From: Saprospiraceae bacterium | Lineage (GTDB): Bacteria > Bacteroidota > Bacteroidia > Chitinophagales > Saprospiraceae | NCBI GenBank assembly: GCA_021739645.1 | Contig: JAIPBL010000008.1 | Span: 43,544-107,543, forward strand | Direction of reading: 5' to 3' | Length of the DNA stretch: 64,000 nt | Shown: positions 17,507 through 27,386 of the stretch, piece after piece | How positions within the stretch are numbered: the first letter of the stretch is position 1 | Layout of the letters: each line of letters starts with the position of its first letter | Notes under the pieces: generated by a model | What the model saw: the letters and a program-made list of their open reading frames with translations, nothing else | What the model was told of the DNA's origin: nothing | Databases searched by the model: none | Translations under genes and position numbers: made by a program

Positions 17507-19270
17507 ATGAAAAAAAATTACGACATACGGCTAAACCCCAAAACCCTCTCAAAGGCACAAATTGCCAGCCATAAGGACTTTGACCTTCTTTTAGAACAAT
17601 ACCAAACGGTTCCCAAACAGCGGCCGATCGTCCGCAGGTTGGTTTGGGCGGGCAGTGCGATTGCTGCTTCAATGGTGGGCATCTTCCTTTTCTACCAATT
17701 GATTGGGAAGGAAGATTTTCAACTAAAGCAGCAAGCATATTTCAATACAAAGCATTTCATTAATCAGCCATTGGAGCAGGTGAAGCCAACATTTGCAAGC
17801 TACAAGGTAAACCCCAACGAAGGTGGTATTTACAAATACCCGAGTGGCTCACAATTAATCGTGCCAGCAGCTGCCTTCATTGATGAAAGTGGGCAAGAAC
17901 TTAATGGGGAAGTGGTGCTCCATTATCGTGAAATGCACGATTTTGTTGATTTTTTTGTCTCAGGCATCCCAATGACCTATGATTCGGCTGGGGTGAGCTA
18001 TAACCTGGAAAGTGCAGGAATGATTGAGATTTTTGCAGAGCAAAACGGTAAACGGGTTAAGATGGCGCCAGGCAAAACCATCGATGTAGAATTGGTTTCA
18101 AACGTCAATACTTCGCCATCCCTTGACATCCCACCTGGCTACAATATTTACAAACTCGACGTAACCAAACGCAATTGGGTATATCAAGACATTGACCGAA
18201 TGGAGGTAATAGGCGATGCAATTTCAGGGGAAAGCTTGGATGAAAAAAGCCCATTTTACCCTGCTCAAAAAGCACTTGCGGAGCGGATGCTCTCACTTCA
18301 AGTGAGCGAGGCGGCTGAGGCCGCAAAATTGGAGAAAACCATTGCGAAGCAAAATGAACCCATCAAGCCGGAGCGTGCCAACAATTCCAACTATGTCTTC
18401 AACCTTGACCTGAACGATATTTTGCCACCAGTTTCAGCGGGAACTTCCGCATCAAGTGAAGATGAAATGGAACTGCGCCAGCTTTATAAAAAATATGCAA
18501 AAATGCTTTGGCAGCTTAGCCCAAATGCTACCATCACACATGACCGATTGCAGAAAGAGTTCAGTTCGGTTAGCGGCTTGAAAATCAAAAAACTAAACGA
18601 ACGAGATTACGAGTTGGAATTGGAAAAGGAAGGGCAATCCATAAAAGTACCAGTCAACCCAGTGCTTACTGGTTCGGATTACGATAAAGCATTGGTGGAG
18701 TTCAACCGTGATTTTGAGGCATGGAAGCAACTGGCATCTGAAAGAGAAGCCAAATTAGCCACAGAAAAAGCGGCCATTGCCAAACGTTTTGAAGAAGAAA
18801 AGCGCTTGGCCACACTGAAATTTGAGGAGCGAGTGAATCAACTTCGGAGCCAAGGGCTTGACTACGCAGCAAACAACGAAATCATAAAGAAAAAAGTGGT
18901 GAATCGCTTCACTGCTTCTGAGTTTGGGATATGGAATTGCGACCGTCCGGTACCACCTGAAATGCTTCGACTTGCAGCCAGTTTCAAGGATAAAAATGGG
19001 AAGCAGTTTACCAATCGGACCGCCTATTTAGTGGACAAAAGCCGCAACACGGTTTATCAGTTCCTTGCAGACAACAATACCGAACTTCGGTTCAACAAGA
19101 GTTCAGAGAACCTGCTTTGGCTGATGACCGACGACAATAAGATTGCGGTTTTTAGGCCGGAACAATTCAAGTCCATTGACGCTGACAAATCTAAATTTGA
19201 ATTTGTGCTGGAGTCCGTGGAAAAGGAAATCAAAACCGAACAGGACATCCGGGAAATCCTGTACCTGTAA
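17507..19270 (+). CDS. Single-pass membrane protein paired with the ECF sigma factor (putative anti-sigma or envelope sensor)
   Basis: 587 residues. A short cytoplasmic N-terminus (about 1-46) is followed by one transmembrane helix, RLVWAGSAIAASMVGIFLFY (about 44-63), and a large periplasmic part. The latter has a beta-rich domain (about 100-215: GGIYKYPSGSQLIVPAAAFID, VVLHYREMHDFVDFFVSGIPM, YNLESAGMIEIFAE) and then a charged, partly coiled-coil region rich in K/E (about 380-460). The beta domain recurs in Bacteroidota proteins beside ECF genes. The topology suits a regulator that holds the sigma factor and senses the envelope, but the cytoplasmic segment shows no zinc-binding HxxxCxxC motif, so an anti-sigma role is inference. 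A terminator follows at 19315-19347. Confidence 0.7.
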   Translation: MKKNYDIRLNPKTLSKAQIASHKDFDLLLEQYQTVPKQRPIVRRLVWAGSAIAASMVGIFLFYQLIGKEDFQLKQQAYFNTKHFINQPLEQVKPTFASYKVNPNEGGIYKYPSGSQLIVPAAAFIDESGQELNGEVVLHYREMHDFVDFFVSGIPMTYDSAGVSYNLESAGMIEIFAEQNGKRVKMAPGKTIDVELVSNVNTSPSLDIPPGYNIYKLDVTKRNWVYQDIDRMEVIGDAISGESLDEKSPFYPAQKALAERMLSLQVSEAAEAAKLEKTIAKQNEPIKPERANNSNYVFNLDLNDILPPVSAGTSASSEDEMELRQLYKKYAKMLWQLSPNATITHDRLQKEFSSVSGLKIKKLNERDYELELEKEGQSIKVPVNPVLTGSDYDKALVEFNRDFEAWKQLASEREAKLATEKAAIAKRFEEEKRLATLKFEERVNQLRSQGLDYAANNEIIKKKVVNRFTASEFGIWNCDRPVPPEMLRLAASFKDKNGKQFTNRTAYLVDKSRNTVYQFLADNNTELRFNKSSENLLWLMTDDNKIAVFRPEQFKSIDADKSKFEFVLESVEKEIKTEQDIREILYL

Positions 19271-19314
19271 TTTCCCTAAATGCCGTGAACTAACCTTTAT
19301 TCTCTTCATCATAG

Positions 19315-19347
19315 ATCCTGCATTCACTTGGATGCGGGATTTTTTTT
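19315..19347 (+). terminator. Rho-independent terminator of the sigma-factor operon
   Basis: ATCCTGCAT pairs with ATGCGGGAT (one G-U pair) around an 8-base loop and is followed by seven T. Confidence 0.85.
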
Positions 19348-19515
19348 GACTTTTATCTAATAAACCTCGTCCCTAGTAGAGGTTTTTCAAAGTCATTGGC
19401 ATCATGGTATAGGTTTGCGAAAGTTTTATTGTAAATAAGCTAATGCTTTCACCAGTCTAAAGCTTGTTCAATCCATTCTGACCAATTTTTACCTTTTTAA
19501 TCAAATCATCCATTT

Positions 19516-21915
19516 ATGAAAAAGAAGATTCTACCACTTTTACTTTTGCTAATTAGCAGCATTGGGTCTTTTGCCCAGCTGAATATGAGCTACGTTGGCT
19601 CTTACCAATACGATGAAGACCTCAGCGATATCTGGGGCTATGCTGCACCAGATGGAACTGAATATGCCCTTGTTGGTGTGTACAATGGCGTTTCAATAGT
19701 AAATCTTTCTGACCCAGCCAACCCTGTCGAAGCTGATTTCATTCCCGGCCCAAATTCCATCTGGCGAGATATTAAGACTTGGGATCATTATGCTTATGTG
19801 ACCAATGAAACGGGTGGAGGCGTATTGGTCATCGACCTGTCCAATTTGCCAGGTACGGTTACTTCCCATTTTTGGGCACCTAATATCCCTGGGTTAGGGA
19901 CTTTAAGCTCTATCCACAACCTATGGATTGACGAGTTTGGTTATATCTATTTATCAGGTTCTACCCTTAATGGCGGAGGTTTGGTGTTTGTAGATGTATT
20001 CACCGACCCTTGGAACCCGGCTTATGCCGGTAAATGCGCACCAGCTTATTCACACGATGTTTATGTTCGGAACAATTTGGCGTACAGTGCTGAGATAAAC
20101 ACTGGGGTTTTCACGATATACGATGTCACCGACAAATCCAATCCAGTTGCGCTGGGAAGTCAACAAACCGGAGCATCTACTGCTCACAATACTTGGCTTT
20201 CAGATAATGGTCAAATTCTTTTTACCACTGATGAAACTGGCAACGGACCAGTAGGTTCATACGATGTTTCGGACCCTTCAAACATTTTGACGCTTGACCA
20301 ATTTCGCCCAATTGAAACATTGGGGGAGGGCGTCATTCCACACAACGTGCATGTTTGGGATGATTACATCATCATTTCCTATTACACAGACGGATGCATC
20401 ATCGTGGATGCCGCACGTCCAGACAACTTGATTGAAGTGGGCAACTTTGATACCTACATCCCAGCAAACACTGGCTTCGATGGCGCCTGGGGGGCATACC
20501 CATTTTTGCCGAGTGGGCTGGTGCTGGTTTCAGACATTGGGAATGGGCTGTATATCTTGGAACCAAACTACGTCCGAGCCTGCTACCTCGAAGGAAATGT
20601 AACAGATGCCGTGACTTCCGCTGGGCTAAACGGCGCAACAATTGAGATAGTGGGCCAATTAGCGAACACATTCAGTAACCTAATCGGTGATTACAAAACT
20701 GGTTTGGCTACGGCTGGAGTTTTCGATGTTTTAGTAAAAAAAGCAGGCTATGAATCAAAGACAGTTAGCGTCAATTTGGAAAATGGGGTGCTAACCAACT
20801 TGAACGTGGCACTTCAGCCACTTCCATCCTTTCTGCTGGGCGGCACGGTTGTGGAAGTAGGTACTGGCCTTCCCGTATCTGGTGCCAAAGTGCAGCTCAT
20901 CAATGCTGATTTTGAATTCAACCTGACTACTGGCGTTGATGGCAAGTTCAGTGTGCAACAGTTTTTCAATGGCGACTATGACGTTTTTGCTGGCAAATGG
21001 GGTTTCAAAACCACAGCACTTACCGCTGCGCAAATTGACGGGACAACCGGCAACCTGACCATTGAAATCTCAAAAGGCTATGAAGATATTTTCTCACTAG
21101 ACCTCGGTTGGATTGTCAATGGCGATGCCCCGCAGGGTATTTGGGAGCGAGGAGCGCCCATCGAAGTTGCCCCGGCACAGATACCTTACCCAATCCAATC
21201 TGGCAGTGATTCTGCCGATGACCCAGGCAACGCTTGCTATGTAACAGGAAATGTATCAGACCTGGTTGGTGGACTTCAACTTTCAGGAACAACCCGATTG
21301 ATTTCCCCAGTCATGGACTTGACCGGGATGAACGCACCACATCTAAATTTCAAGACCTGGTTTTTTAGTTTTGCGACGAATGGGGCCGCTGTCGGAAATG
21401 ACAAATTGACCGTAAAACTTGCAAATGGCGACCAAACCATCATAATCAAGGAATTTTCTTTCACCAGCTTGTTTGTCCCTCCAACTTGGGAGTCAACGGA
21501 TATGGACATCTCCACCCTTTTGCCAATTACCAATGCGATGCAAGTGATTTTTGAGGTGGGCGATATTGACCCCAACTTTACGGATGCAGTCGAAGCAGGC
21601 GTTGATTTCTTCCAAGCCTACGACGATGACCCACCGAGTGGTATTGATAATTTAGTGGAGAATGGTATTTCCATCACTGCATCACCCAACCCATCCAGCA
21701 CAACTTTTACCCTAAGTTTCAAGATTGACAACTTTCGGAATGAGGCCAACTTGTTGGTTTACAATGCTTTGGGTCAAATGGTAGAAACACACGATTTGGA
21801 GAGTCGAGATGGGAAAATCGTTATCGGAAGCAATTTGGAAGGAGGCATTTATTTTGCCCAAATTGTGAACAACGGCGAGATGGGCAAACCGATTAAGTTG
21901 CTCAAACAACGATAA
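19516..21915 (+). CDS. Choice-of-anchor-B (LVIVD-type) beta-propeller protein with T9SS sorting domain
   Basis: 799 residues. Signal peptide MKKKILPLLLLLISSIGSFAQ. Residues about 25-350 form LVIVD-like propeller repeats with recurring histidines (SIWRDIKTWDHYAYVTNE, SSIHNLWIDEFGYIYL, YSHDVYVRNNLAYSAE, TAHNTWLSDNGQ, PHNVHVWDDYIIISYY), the choice-of-anchor-B pattern. Two carboxypeptidase-regulatory-like domains follow (about 355-430 and 440-510), then a jelly-roll-like region (about 520-700; WERGAP...DDPGNACYVTGN) often seen in metazoan-like or peptidase-associated surface proteins. The C-terminus has SPNPSSTTFTLSF, LLVYNALGQMV and GIYFAQI, a T9SS sorting domain. It is an extracellular protein of unknown target. 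A perfect terminator follows. Confidence 0.87.
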   Translation: MKKKILPLLLLLISSIGSFAQLNMSYVGSYQYDEDLSDIWGYAAPDGTEYALVGVYNGVSIVNLSDPANPVEADFIPGPNSIWRDIKTWDHYAYVTNETGGGVLVIDLSNLPGTVTSHFWAPNIPGLGTLSSIHNLWIDEFGYIYLSGSTLNGGGLVFVDVFTDPWNPAYAGKCAPAYSHDVYVRNNLAYSAEINTGVFTIYDVTDKSNPVALGSQQTGASTAHNTWLSDNGQILFTTDETGNGPVGSYDVSDPSNILTLDQFRPIETLGEGVIPHNVHVWDDYIIISYYTDGCIIVDAARPDNLIEVGNFDTYIPANTGFDGAWGAYPFLPSGLVLVSDIGNGLYILEPNYVRACYLEGNVTDAVTSAGLNGATIEIVGQLANTFSNLIGDYKTGLATAGVFDVLVKKAGYESKTVSVNLENGVLTNLNVALQPLPSFLLGGTVVEVGTGLPVSGAKVQLINADFEFNLTTGVDGKFSVQQFFNGDYDVFAGKWGFKTTALTAAQIDGTTGNLTIEISKGYEDIFSLDLGWIVNGDAPQGIWERGAPIEVAPAQIPYPIQSGSDSADDPGNACYVTGNVSDLVGGLQLSGTTRLISPVMDLTGMNAPHLNFKTWFFSFATNGAAVGNDKLTVKLANGDQTIIIKEFSFTSLFVPPTWESTDMDISTLLPITNAMQVIFEVGDIDPNFTDAVEAGVDFFQAYDDDPPSGIDNLVENGISITASPNPSSTTFTLSFKIDNFRNEANLLVYNALGQMVETHDLESRDGKIVIGSNLEGGIYFAQIVNNGEMGKPIKLLKQR

Positions 21916-21920
21916 ATTGA

Positions 21921-21954
21921 AAAAAGCAGCAGCAAAACTTCGCTGCTGCTTTTT
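21921..21954. terminator. Bidirectional terminator between convergent genes
   Basis: AAAAAGCAGCAGC pairs perfectly over 13 bp with GCTGCTGCTTTTT. It serves the choice-of-anchor-B gene and the convergent dehydrogenase gene. Confidence 0.92.
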
Positions 21955-21957
21955 CAC

Positions 21958-22854
21958 TTAGTTCAATTGCTTGAAGTTTCCTGATACTTCTACTTCTTTG
22001 GTGCCTGGTTTATAAAGATAAAAACCTTCCCCAGATTTGATGCCGAGGCGTCCGGCGGCGACCATATTTACCAGCAAAGGACAAGGCGCATATTTTGGGT
22101 TACCAAAACCCTCGTGCAGCACCCGGAGTATGGCCAAGCAAACGTCGAGACCAATAAAATCAGCCAACTGAAGCGGCCCCATCGGATGGGCCATTCCCAA
22201 GCGCATTACCGTGTCAATTTCTTCGACACCAGCCACACCCTCAAAGAGCGAGTAAATTGCTTCATTTATCATTGGCATGAGTATCCGATTAGCTACAAAC
22301 CCAGGATAGTCATTCACCTCCACAGGTACTTTGCCTAATGCACGGCTCATTTCCATGACGTTCCGGGTCACTTCATTCGAAGTGGCATAACCACGTATCA
22401 CCTCCACCAATTTCATGACAGGCACCGGATTCATGAAGTGCATCCCAATGACCTGTGTGGGCCGGCTGGTTACTGCGGCAATTTTTGTGATGGAAATGGA
22501 GGAAGTGTTGGTCGCCAGGATTGCTTTTGAAGGCGCCAGTTCATCCATTTGCCGGAAGATTTTGAGCTTCAGCTCCACATTCTCGGTCGCGGCTTCTATC
22601 ACTATTTCCGCTTTGGTGACGGCCGGGTTCAGGTCGGTGAAAGTTGCGAGGTTGGCCAAGGTGTCAGCCTTTTGTGATTCATCCAATATGCCTTTTGACA
22701 CCATCCGGTCTAGGTTTTTGGAAATGGTGGTGATGGCACGGTCAAGTGCATCTTGGGACACATCCACCAAGTTGACTTTGTGGCCATTCATGGCAAAAAC
22801 ATGGGCAATACCGTTGCCCATTGTGCCTGCGCCGATTACAGTTATATTTTTCAT
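21958..22854 (-). CDS. 3-hydroxyacyl-CoA / 3-hydroxybutyryl-CoA dehydrogenase
   Basis: 298 residues from the ATG at 22852-22854; a start three codons earlier adds only MIY. NAD-binding Rossmann motif GAGTMGNGIA (8-17) at the N-terminus, then the conserved ATNTSSISIT and HFMNPVPVMKLVEVI with the catalytic histidine, NDYPGFVANRILMPMINEA, and a C-terminal domain with GPLQLADFIGLDVCL and GIKSGEGFY. The stand-alone short form (about 290 residues) oxidises 3-hydroxyacyl-CoA to 3-oxoacyl-CoA in beta-oxidation or butanoate metabolism; the chain-length preference is not readable. It is monocistronic, with its own promoter. Confidence 0.93.
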   Translation of the reverse strand: MKNITVIGAGTMGNGIAHVFAMNGHKVNLVDVSQDALDRAITTISKNLDRMVSKGILDESQKADTLANLATFTDLNPAVTKAEIVIEAATENVELKLKIFRQMDELAPSKAILATNTSSISITKIAAVTSRPTQVIGMHFMNPVPVMKLVEVIRGYATSNEVTRNVMEMSRALGKVPVEVNDYPGFVANRILMPMINEAIYSLFEGVAGVEEIDTVMRLGMAHPMGPLQLADFIGLDVCLAILRVLHEGFGNPKYAPCPLLVNMVAAGRLGIKSGEGFYLYKPGTKEVEVSGNFKQLN

Positions 22855-22894
22855 GTAAATCAAGTTTAGAAATTAAATGCTGAAAACTTATCCG

Positions 22895-22922
22895 CAAAGA
22901 TAGGTCTTCCAAATTTTAACAA
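22895..22922 (-). promoter_or_regulatory. Promoter of the 3-hydroxyacyl-CoA dehydrogenase gene
   Basis: On the minus strand TTG (22920-22922), a 17-base spacer, then TATCTTTG (22895-22902). The ATG is 40 bases downstream. Confidence 0.55.
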
Positions 22923-22959
22923 AATTCTTATTGACCAAAAAATTGAGAAAGCAACAGCG

Positions 22960-24138
22960 TCAAACCTTCTTTTTTACCGAAAATCTATAAACTGTCGTTG
23001 ATGAATAATGGTCGCCTGGCATCAAAATAGTCGAGGGGAATATCAACCGATTGGGCGAGTCAGGGAAGTGCTGCGTTTCAAGGCAAAGTCCCCATCGGTC
23101 CTGATAAACCACGCCCCCTTTTCCTTTGTACTTCCCATGCAGGAAATTGCCAGAATAGAATTGGATGCCCGGCTCAGTGGTCCAGACTTCCATGTACCTG
23201 CCGCTTTCAGGGTCGAGTAGGGTAGCGGCTAAACCAACTTCACCAATTGGTTTGTGATTGGAGAGTACCCAGTTGTGGTCATAACCTTGTCCTAGTTTAA
23301 GCTGGATGTCGTCAAAGTTTATGTCATCGCCAATGGGCTTGGGCGTCTTAAAATTAAATGGCGTTCCATTGAGGGCACGAAGTTCCCCGGTTGGAATCAG
23401 ACCACTGTCAACAGGCAGAAATCCACTTGCGTTTATGCTCAACTCATGCGCCAAAATATCCCGTTTTGCGCCGCCTGTCAGGTTGAAATAACCGTGATGA
23501 GTGAGGTTGACAGGGGTTTGCTTGTCCGTGGTGGCGAAGTAAGTTATTTTCAGTTCGTCTTTGTTAGTGAGCGTGTAAACCACTCGTACTTCAAGGTTGC
23601 CTGGGTAACCTTCTTCGCCATCGGGGCTCACATAGGTGAGGTTCAAACTAGCCTCGCCAGAACTTGTGTCTGGCACTGCCTCCCAAACCACTTTGTCAAA
23701 GCCTTTTAGGCCACCGTGCAAGTGGTTTTCGCCATCGTTTTTCGCCAAATTGTAGGTTTTCCCTTTCAGTTCAAACTGGCCCTTTGCTATTCGATTCCCA
23801 TATCTGCCGACGATGCTACCGAAGTATGGGTTATCCTTCACGTATTCTTCCAGCGAATCGAAGCCAAGCACAACGTCTTCCATTTTGCCATTCTTGTCCG
23901 GGGTAAAAAGTGAAACTACAATGCCTCCGTAATTTGAGATTTTAGCTTCTAGGCCATTATTATTTGTCAAAGTAAAAAGGTCAACGTTAGTTCCGTCAGG
24001 AAGTACGCCCCATGCTGTTTTTGAGATATTAACCTTCACGGGTTCAGTTGTTCGCTTTGATTGGTTGTTTGAATCTAATTGACAGCCTACATGGAGCGCC
24101 AAAACAAAGATGGTTATGGTTGAAAAGCTAGGTTTCAT
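22960..24138 (-). CDS. Aldose 1-epimerase (galactose mutarotase), lipoprotein form
   Basis: 392 residues. The signal peptide ends in ALHVGC (Cys19), a lipobox, so this is an exported, lipid-anchored mutarotase. Family motifs: ISNYGGIVVSLFTPDKNG, VVLGFDSLEEY, FGSIVGRYGNRIAKGQF, HLHGGLKGFDKVVWEA, NLTHHGYFNLTGG (catalytic histidine) and the C-terminal LCLETQHFPDSPN with the catalytic glutamate. It interconverts alpha and beta anomers of aldohexoses. Its periplasmic or surface location suggests conditioning of sugars released outside the cell, as with the exported pullulanase at 50.3 kb, although the two are far apart. The start is supported by the signal peptide. Confidence 0.93.
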   Translation of the reverse strand: MKPSFSTITIFVLALHVGCQLDSNNQSKRTTEPVKVNISKTAWGVLPDGTNVDLFTLTNNNGLEAKISNYGGIVVSLFTPDKNGKMEDVVLGFDSLEEYVKDNPYFGSIVGRYGNRIAKGQFELKGKTYNLAKNDGENHLHGGLKGFDKVVWEAVPDTSSGEASLNLTYVSPDGEEGYPGNLEVRVVYTLTNKDELKITYFATTDKQTPVNLTHHGYFNLTGGAKRDILAHELSINASGFLPVDSGLIPTGELRALNGTPFNFKTPKPIGDDINFDDIQLKLGQGYDHNWVLSNHKPIGEVGLAATLLDPESGRYMEVWTTEPGIQFYSGNFLHGKYKGKGGVVYQDRWGLCLETQHFPDSPNRLIFPSTILMPGDHYSSTTVYRFSVKKKV

Positions 24139-24542
24139 TTGCTAGATGTTTTATTCTTGGATGTTTTGACAGCTACCAAATCCTAAGGCTGCACGTCTTT
24201 ACCCGCAAAGGAAATTTTTTTCTCCATACTATTCAAACTCGTTCACGGTTTCATTTTGAATGGTCAACCATTCAAGTCTCATTTCTGACTAATAGCACAT
24301 GTGTCCATTTGGTGATTCTAGCGGTATTCTATTTTTTGCCTTTTTTTAGGTTAAATTGAAACTGCAACCAGGCAAACAATAAAAGGCCATTGGTTAAAAA
24401 CCCAGCATTCACCTTTTGCATACACCTACAATCCTCAAAAGAAAATTTTGATGCTTTACGAAATTAAAATTAGGAGGAATCAATTGCGTGTTTAATTTTA
24501 CAGTGTCCTTTTATTTATTTTCTCACAAAAAAAAGATTGAGT
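24139..24542. other. 404-bp spacer between divergent genes, no gene seen
   Basis: AT-rich spacer between the epimerase and the TonB-dependent receptor. I find no open frame with family character, no tRNA and no strong hairpin; it presumably carries both promoters. Confidence 0.4.
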
Positions 24543-27365
24543 ATGAAACTGTGTATCAAACACTTACTAACTGCTGCGTTGTTGCTCGTTGGCCTGCTTT
24601 CAATGGCTCAACGGAGCAAAGTGGCTGGCCAGATCACCGACAATTCTGGCGAAGGGCTTATTGGCGCTGCCGTGCAGGTTCAGGGAACTTCCAACGGTAC
24701 TGTTACTGACGCCGACGGAATGTATGAGCTGGGACTTAGTGTCGGCACCTACACACTTGAGTTTTCGTTCATCGGGTATGAAACTACAACCCGGTCAGTG
24801 ACAGTTGGCTCAGGCACGACTACATTGAATGTTGCATTGGAATCCGGCGCAACTGACCTTACCGAAGTTGTGGTTTCGGTAGGTAGTCGGACTTCCCAGC
24901 GCACCATCACCGACTCGGCTGTGCCGATCGATGTTTTTGGGCAAAGCGATTTGAAATCCACTACTCAGAACAGTTTCGACAAGGCGTTACAGTACCGGGT
25001 TCCATCCTTCAACACGGTGAATACACCCGTTAACGATGCAACCACCCTGCTCGACCCTTACGAAATCAGGAACCTCGGCCCTAGCCGTACTCTCATCCTC
25101 GTGAACGGAAAGCGCAAGAACACTAGCGCACTGCTCTATGTTCAGTTCTCCCCCGGTCGTGGTGAGACTGGCGCCGACCTTTCCGCCATCCCGGTGGACG
25201 CCATCAAACGGGTAGAAATCCTGCGGGACGGTGCTTCCGCTCAATATGGCTCCGATGCCATTGCAGGTGTAATCAACGTCATCTTGAAGGATAGGTATGA
25301 CTATTCTACCTTGACTTTTAGGGCTGGTACCACCACCTCTGGCGGTGAAGATTTTGTAAAAAGGCCGGGCAACGGTCGTGGTGATACCTACGGTGTATCG
25401 CTCAACAGTGGAAGCAATTTCGGCCAAAAGGGCTATATCAATTACACTATTGACTTGAGCCAGCAGAACAGCGCCGTTCGTTCGGGCATCATTGACGTGC
25501 CTACTGAAATTGCGACGTTTGGCGGATTCCCAGAGCAGGACCAGTTTATTACCAGCTACCTGAACGACCATCCTACTGGCAACAACGTCAATGGAACAGG
25601 TGAAATCACTGCTGGCAAATTTTTGCTGAACGCTGGATTTTCTGCAGGCAACTTGGGCGATGTCTATGGCAACTTGGCCGTGGTAACCAAAAAAGTGGAA
25701 AGCTTTGCCAACTTCCGCACCCCTTACTGGAGGCAAGACCGTGGCTTACTCCACTCAAGAACTGATAATGGTGGCAAAAACTATATCACTGAGGCAACTT
25801 TGGCTTTCCCTGAAGACGACCCTGCCATTTATGCTGGCTACCTTGGCTATGTCCCAACGTTTGAGGGCGACCTCACCGATTACACTGCAACGGTTGGCGT
25901 AGAAGACGAACACAATGGCTGGAAGCACGATGTCAGCCTTACGATTGGTGGCAACAAACAGTTGTACTCCGTCAACAACACCGTGAACAGGGGCCTTGGC
26001 ATCAGCAGCCCAATTTCCTTCAAGCCAGGCGGGTACAGCTTCAACCACATCGTGAGCAACCTTGATGTCAGCAAAGACATCACGGATGCATTCGGCATTG
26101 CCTTTGGTGCAGAAGCACGTTCAGAGACTTATCAGATTTTTGCTGGTAACGAAGCTTCATATATCGGTGAAGGCGCCAACTCATTCCCGGGTATCCGAGA
26201 AGAAAACGCAACTACGAACTCTCGTTTCAACCTTGGTCTCTATTTTGATGCGAGGTTCGACGTTTCACCAAACTTCTTGATTAATGGTACTGTCCGCTCA
26301 GAGAATTACTCAGACTTTGGTAATGCAACTGTGTGGAAACTTTCCTCCCGCTACAAGATGTTGGAAGATAAAATCATCTTACGTGGTTCTGTTTCTACGG
26401 GTTTCCGTGCGCCAAGTTTGCACCAGATTTATGCTCAGTCAACACAGGCATCTTTTGCAGGTGGCACCATCGTATTGTCCGGTCTTTTCAACAACCTTTC
26501 CGCTGCAGCAAGACAATTGGAAATACCAAAGTTGACGCCTGAGAAGTCCACCAACATCTCGGTCGGTGTCGGCTTGAACCCAGCCAAGAACTTCAATGTT
26601 TCGTTGGATTACTACAACATCAATATTAAAGACCGTATCGTTTACAGCTCATCCATTAGAACAGCTGAAGGTGACAGCACTTCGAATTTGTATCAGATAC
26701 TAAAGGCTGGCGACCTTGAATCTGTCCAGTTCTTCATCAATGGCGTTGAAACGCAGACCGATGGACTTGACTTCGTGGCCAACTATCGGAACATCGGGGT
26801 AGGCCCAGGGAAGATGGGCATAAGCCTTTCCGGCAACTATACCATAAAGAATGAAATCGTAGGAACACCTGCCGACCCAAAGCCAATCAAGGACGCAGGT
26901 GGCACCATCTTGAACAACCAAATTGTCTCCTTGATGGAAGAAGGCCGCCCGCTTTACAAAGCCATCCTTGGTTTTGATTACAACATGGGCAAGCTGACTG
27001 TTGGGTTGTACAATACTTTGTTCGGCCCTACAAAGTTCCAGGACCTAGACAACGGCGGTTCCATCATGAACCATATCAAAGCTGAGTTTGACCCAGCAGT
27101 AGTAACTGATTTGGTGGTAAGCTACGACATCACCAAAAAGGCGACCTTCACCCTTGGCATAAACAATATCCTCAACGTGCTCCCAAAATGGGACCTCGTC
27201 GGTATTGACCAAACAGGTAAGGACTACCTGAAGAATGAAGCAGACAAGAGTTTGCTTCGTGGTTTCTTGGGCTTCAGCGGCCGTTACGATGTCCTTGGCT
27301 ACAATGGCTCACAATTCAGCCAATTGGGCACCATGATTAATGGCAACTTGAGCATAAAGTTCTAA
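24543..27365 (+). CDS. TonB-dependent receptor with N-terminal CarboxypepD_reg-like domain
   Basis: 940 residues from ATG 24543 (an in-frame TTG two codons earlier is less likely). Signal peptide at about 1-22 (LLLVGLLSMAQ). Carboxypeptidase-regulatory-like domain at about 26-105 (VAGQITDNSGEGLIGAAVQVQGT...GTYELEFSFIGYE type). Plug domain at about 115-255 with YEIRNLGPSRTLILVNGKR and the typical VDAIKRVEILRDGASAQYGSDAIAGVINVILK. The rest is a 22-strand outer-membrane barrel ending NGNLSIKF, with a final aromatic residue. It imports a substrate across the outer membrane using TonB. There is no SusD partner next to it, unlike SusC/SusD glycan systems, so the substrate (siderophore, vitamin or glycan) is open. 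Confidence 0.92.
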   Translation: MKLCIKHLLTAALLLVGLLSMAQRSKVAGQITDNSGEGLIGAAVQVQGTSNGTVTDADGMYELGLSVGTYTLEFSFIGYETTTRSVTVGSGTTTLNVALESGATDLTEVVVSVGSRTSQRTITDSAVPIDVFGQSDLKSTTQNSFDKALQYRVPSFNTVNTPVNDATTLLDPYEIRNLGPSRTLILVNGKRKNTSALLYVQFSPGRGETGADLSAIPVDAIKRVEILRDGASAQYGSDAIAGVINVILKDRYDYSTLTFRAGTTTSGGEDFVKRPGNGRGDTYGVSLNSGSNFGQKGYINYTIDLSQQNSAVRSGIIDVPTEIATFGGFPEQDQFITSYLNDHPTGNNVNGTGEITAGKFLLNAGFSAGNLGDVYGNLAVVTKKVESFANFRTPYWRQDRGLLHSRTDNGGKNYITEATLAFPEDDPAIYAGYLGYVPTFEGDLTDYTATVGVEDEHNGWKHDVSLTIGGNKQLYSVNNTVNRGLGISSPISFKPGGYSFNHIVSNLDVSKDITDAFGIAFGAEARSETYQIFAGNEASYIGEGANSFPGIREENATTNSRFNLGLYFDARFDVSPNFLINGTVRSENYSDFGNATVWKLSSRYKMLEDKIILRGSVSTGFRAPSLHQIYAQSTQASFAGGTIVLSGLFNNLSAAARQLEIPKLTPEKSTNISVGVGLNPAKNFNVSLDYYNINIKDRIVYSSSIRTAEGDSTSNLYQILKAGDLESVQFFINGVETQTDGLDFVANYRNIGVGPGKMGISLSGNYTIKNEIVGTPADPKPIKDAGGTILNNQIVSLMEEGRPLYKAILGFDYNMGKLTVGLYNTLFGPTKFQDLDNGGSIMNHIKAEFDPAVVTDLVVSYDITKKATFTLGINNILNVLPKWDLVGIDQTGKDYLKNEADKSLLRGFLGFSGRYDVLGYNGSQFSQLGTMINGNLSIKF

Positions 27366-27386
27366 TTGAAATTTATTGAACAAGCC

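Noticed and set aside
24987..25736. 249-codon frame antisense to the TonB-dependent receptor
   Set aside because: Its sense partner has strong family motifs over the same bases; the antisense product has no recognisable domain.
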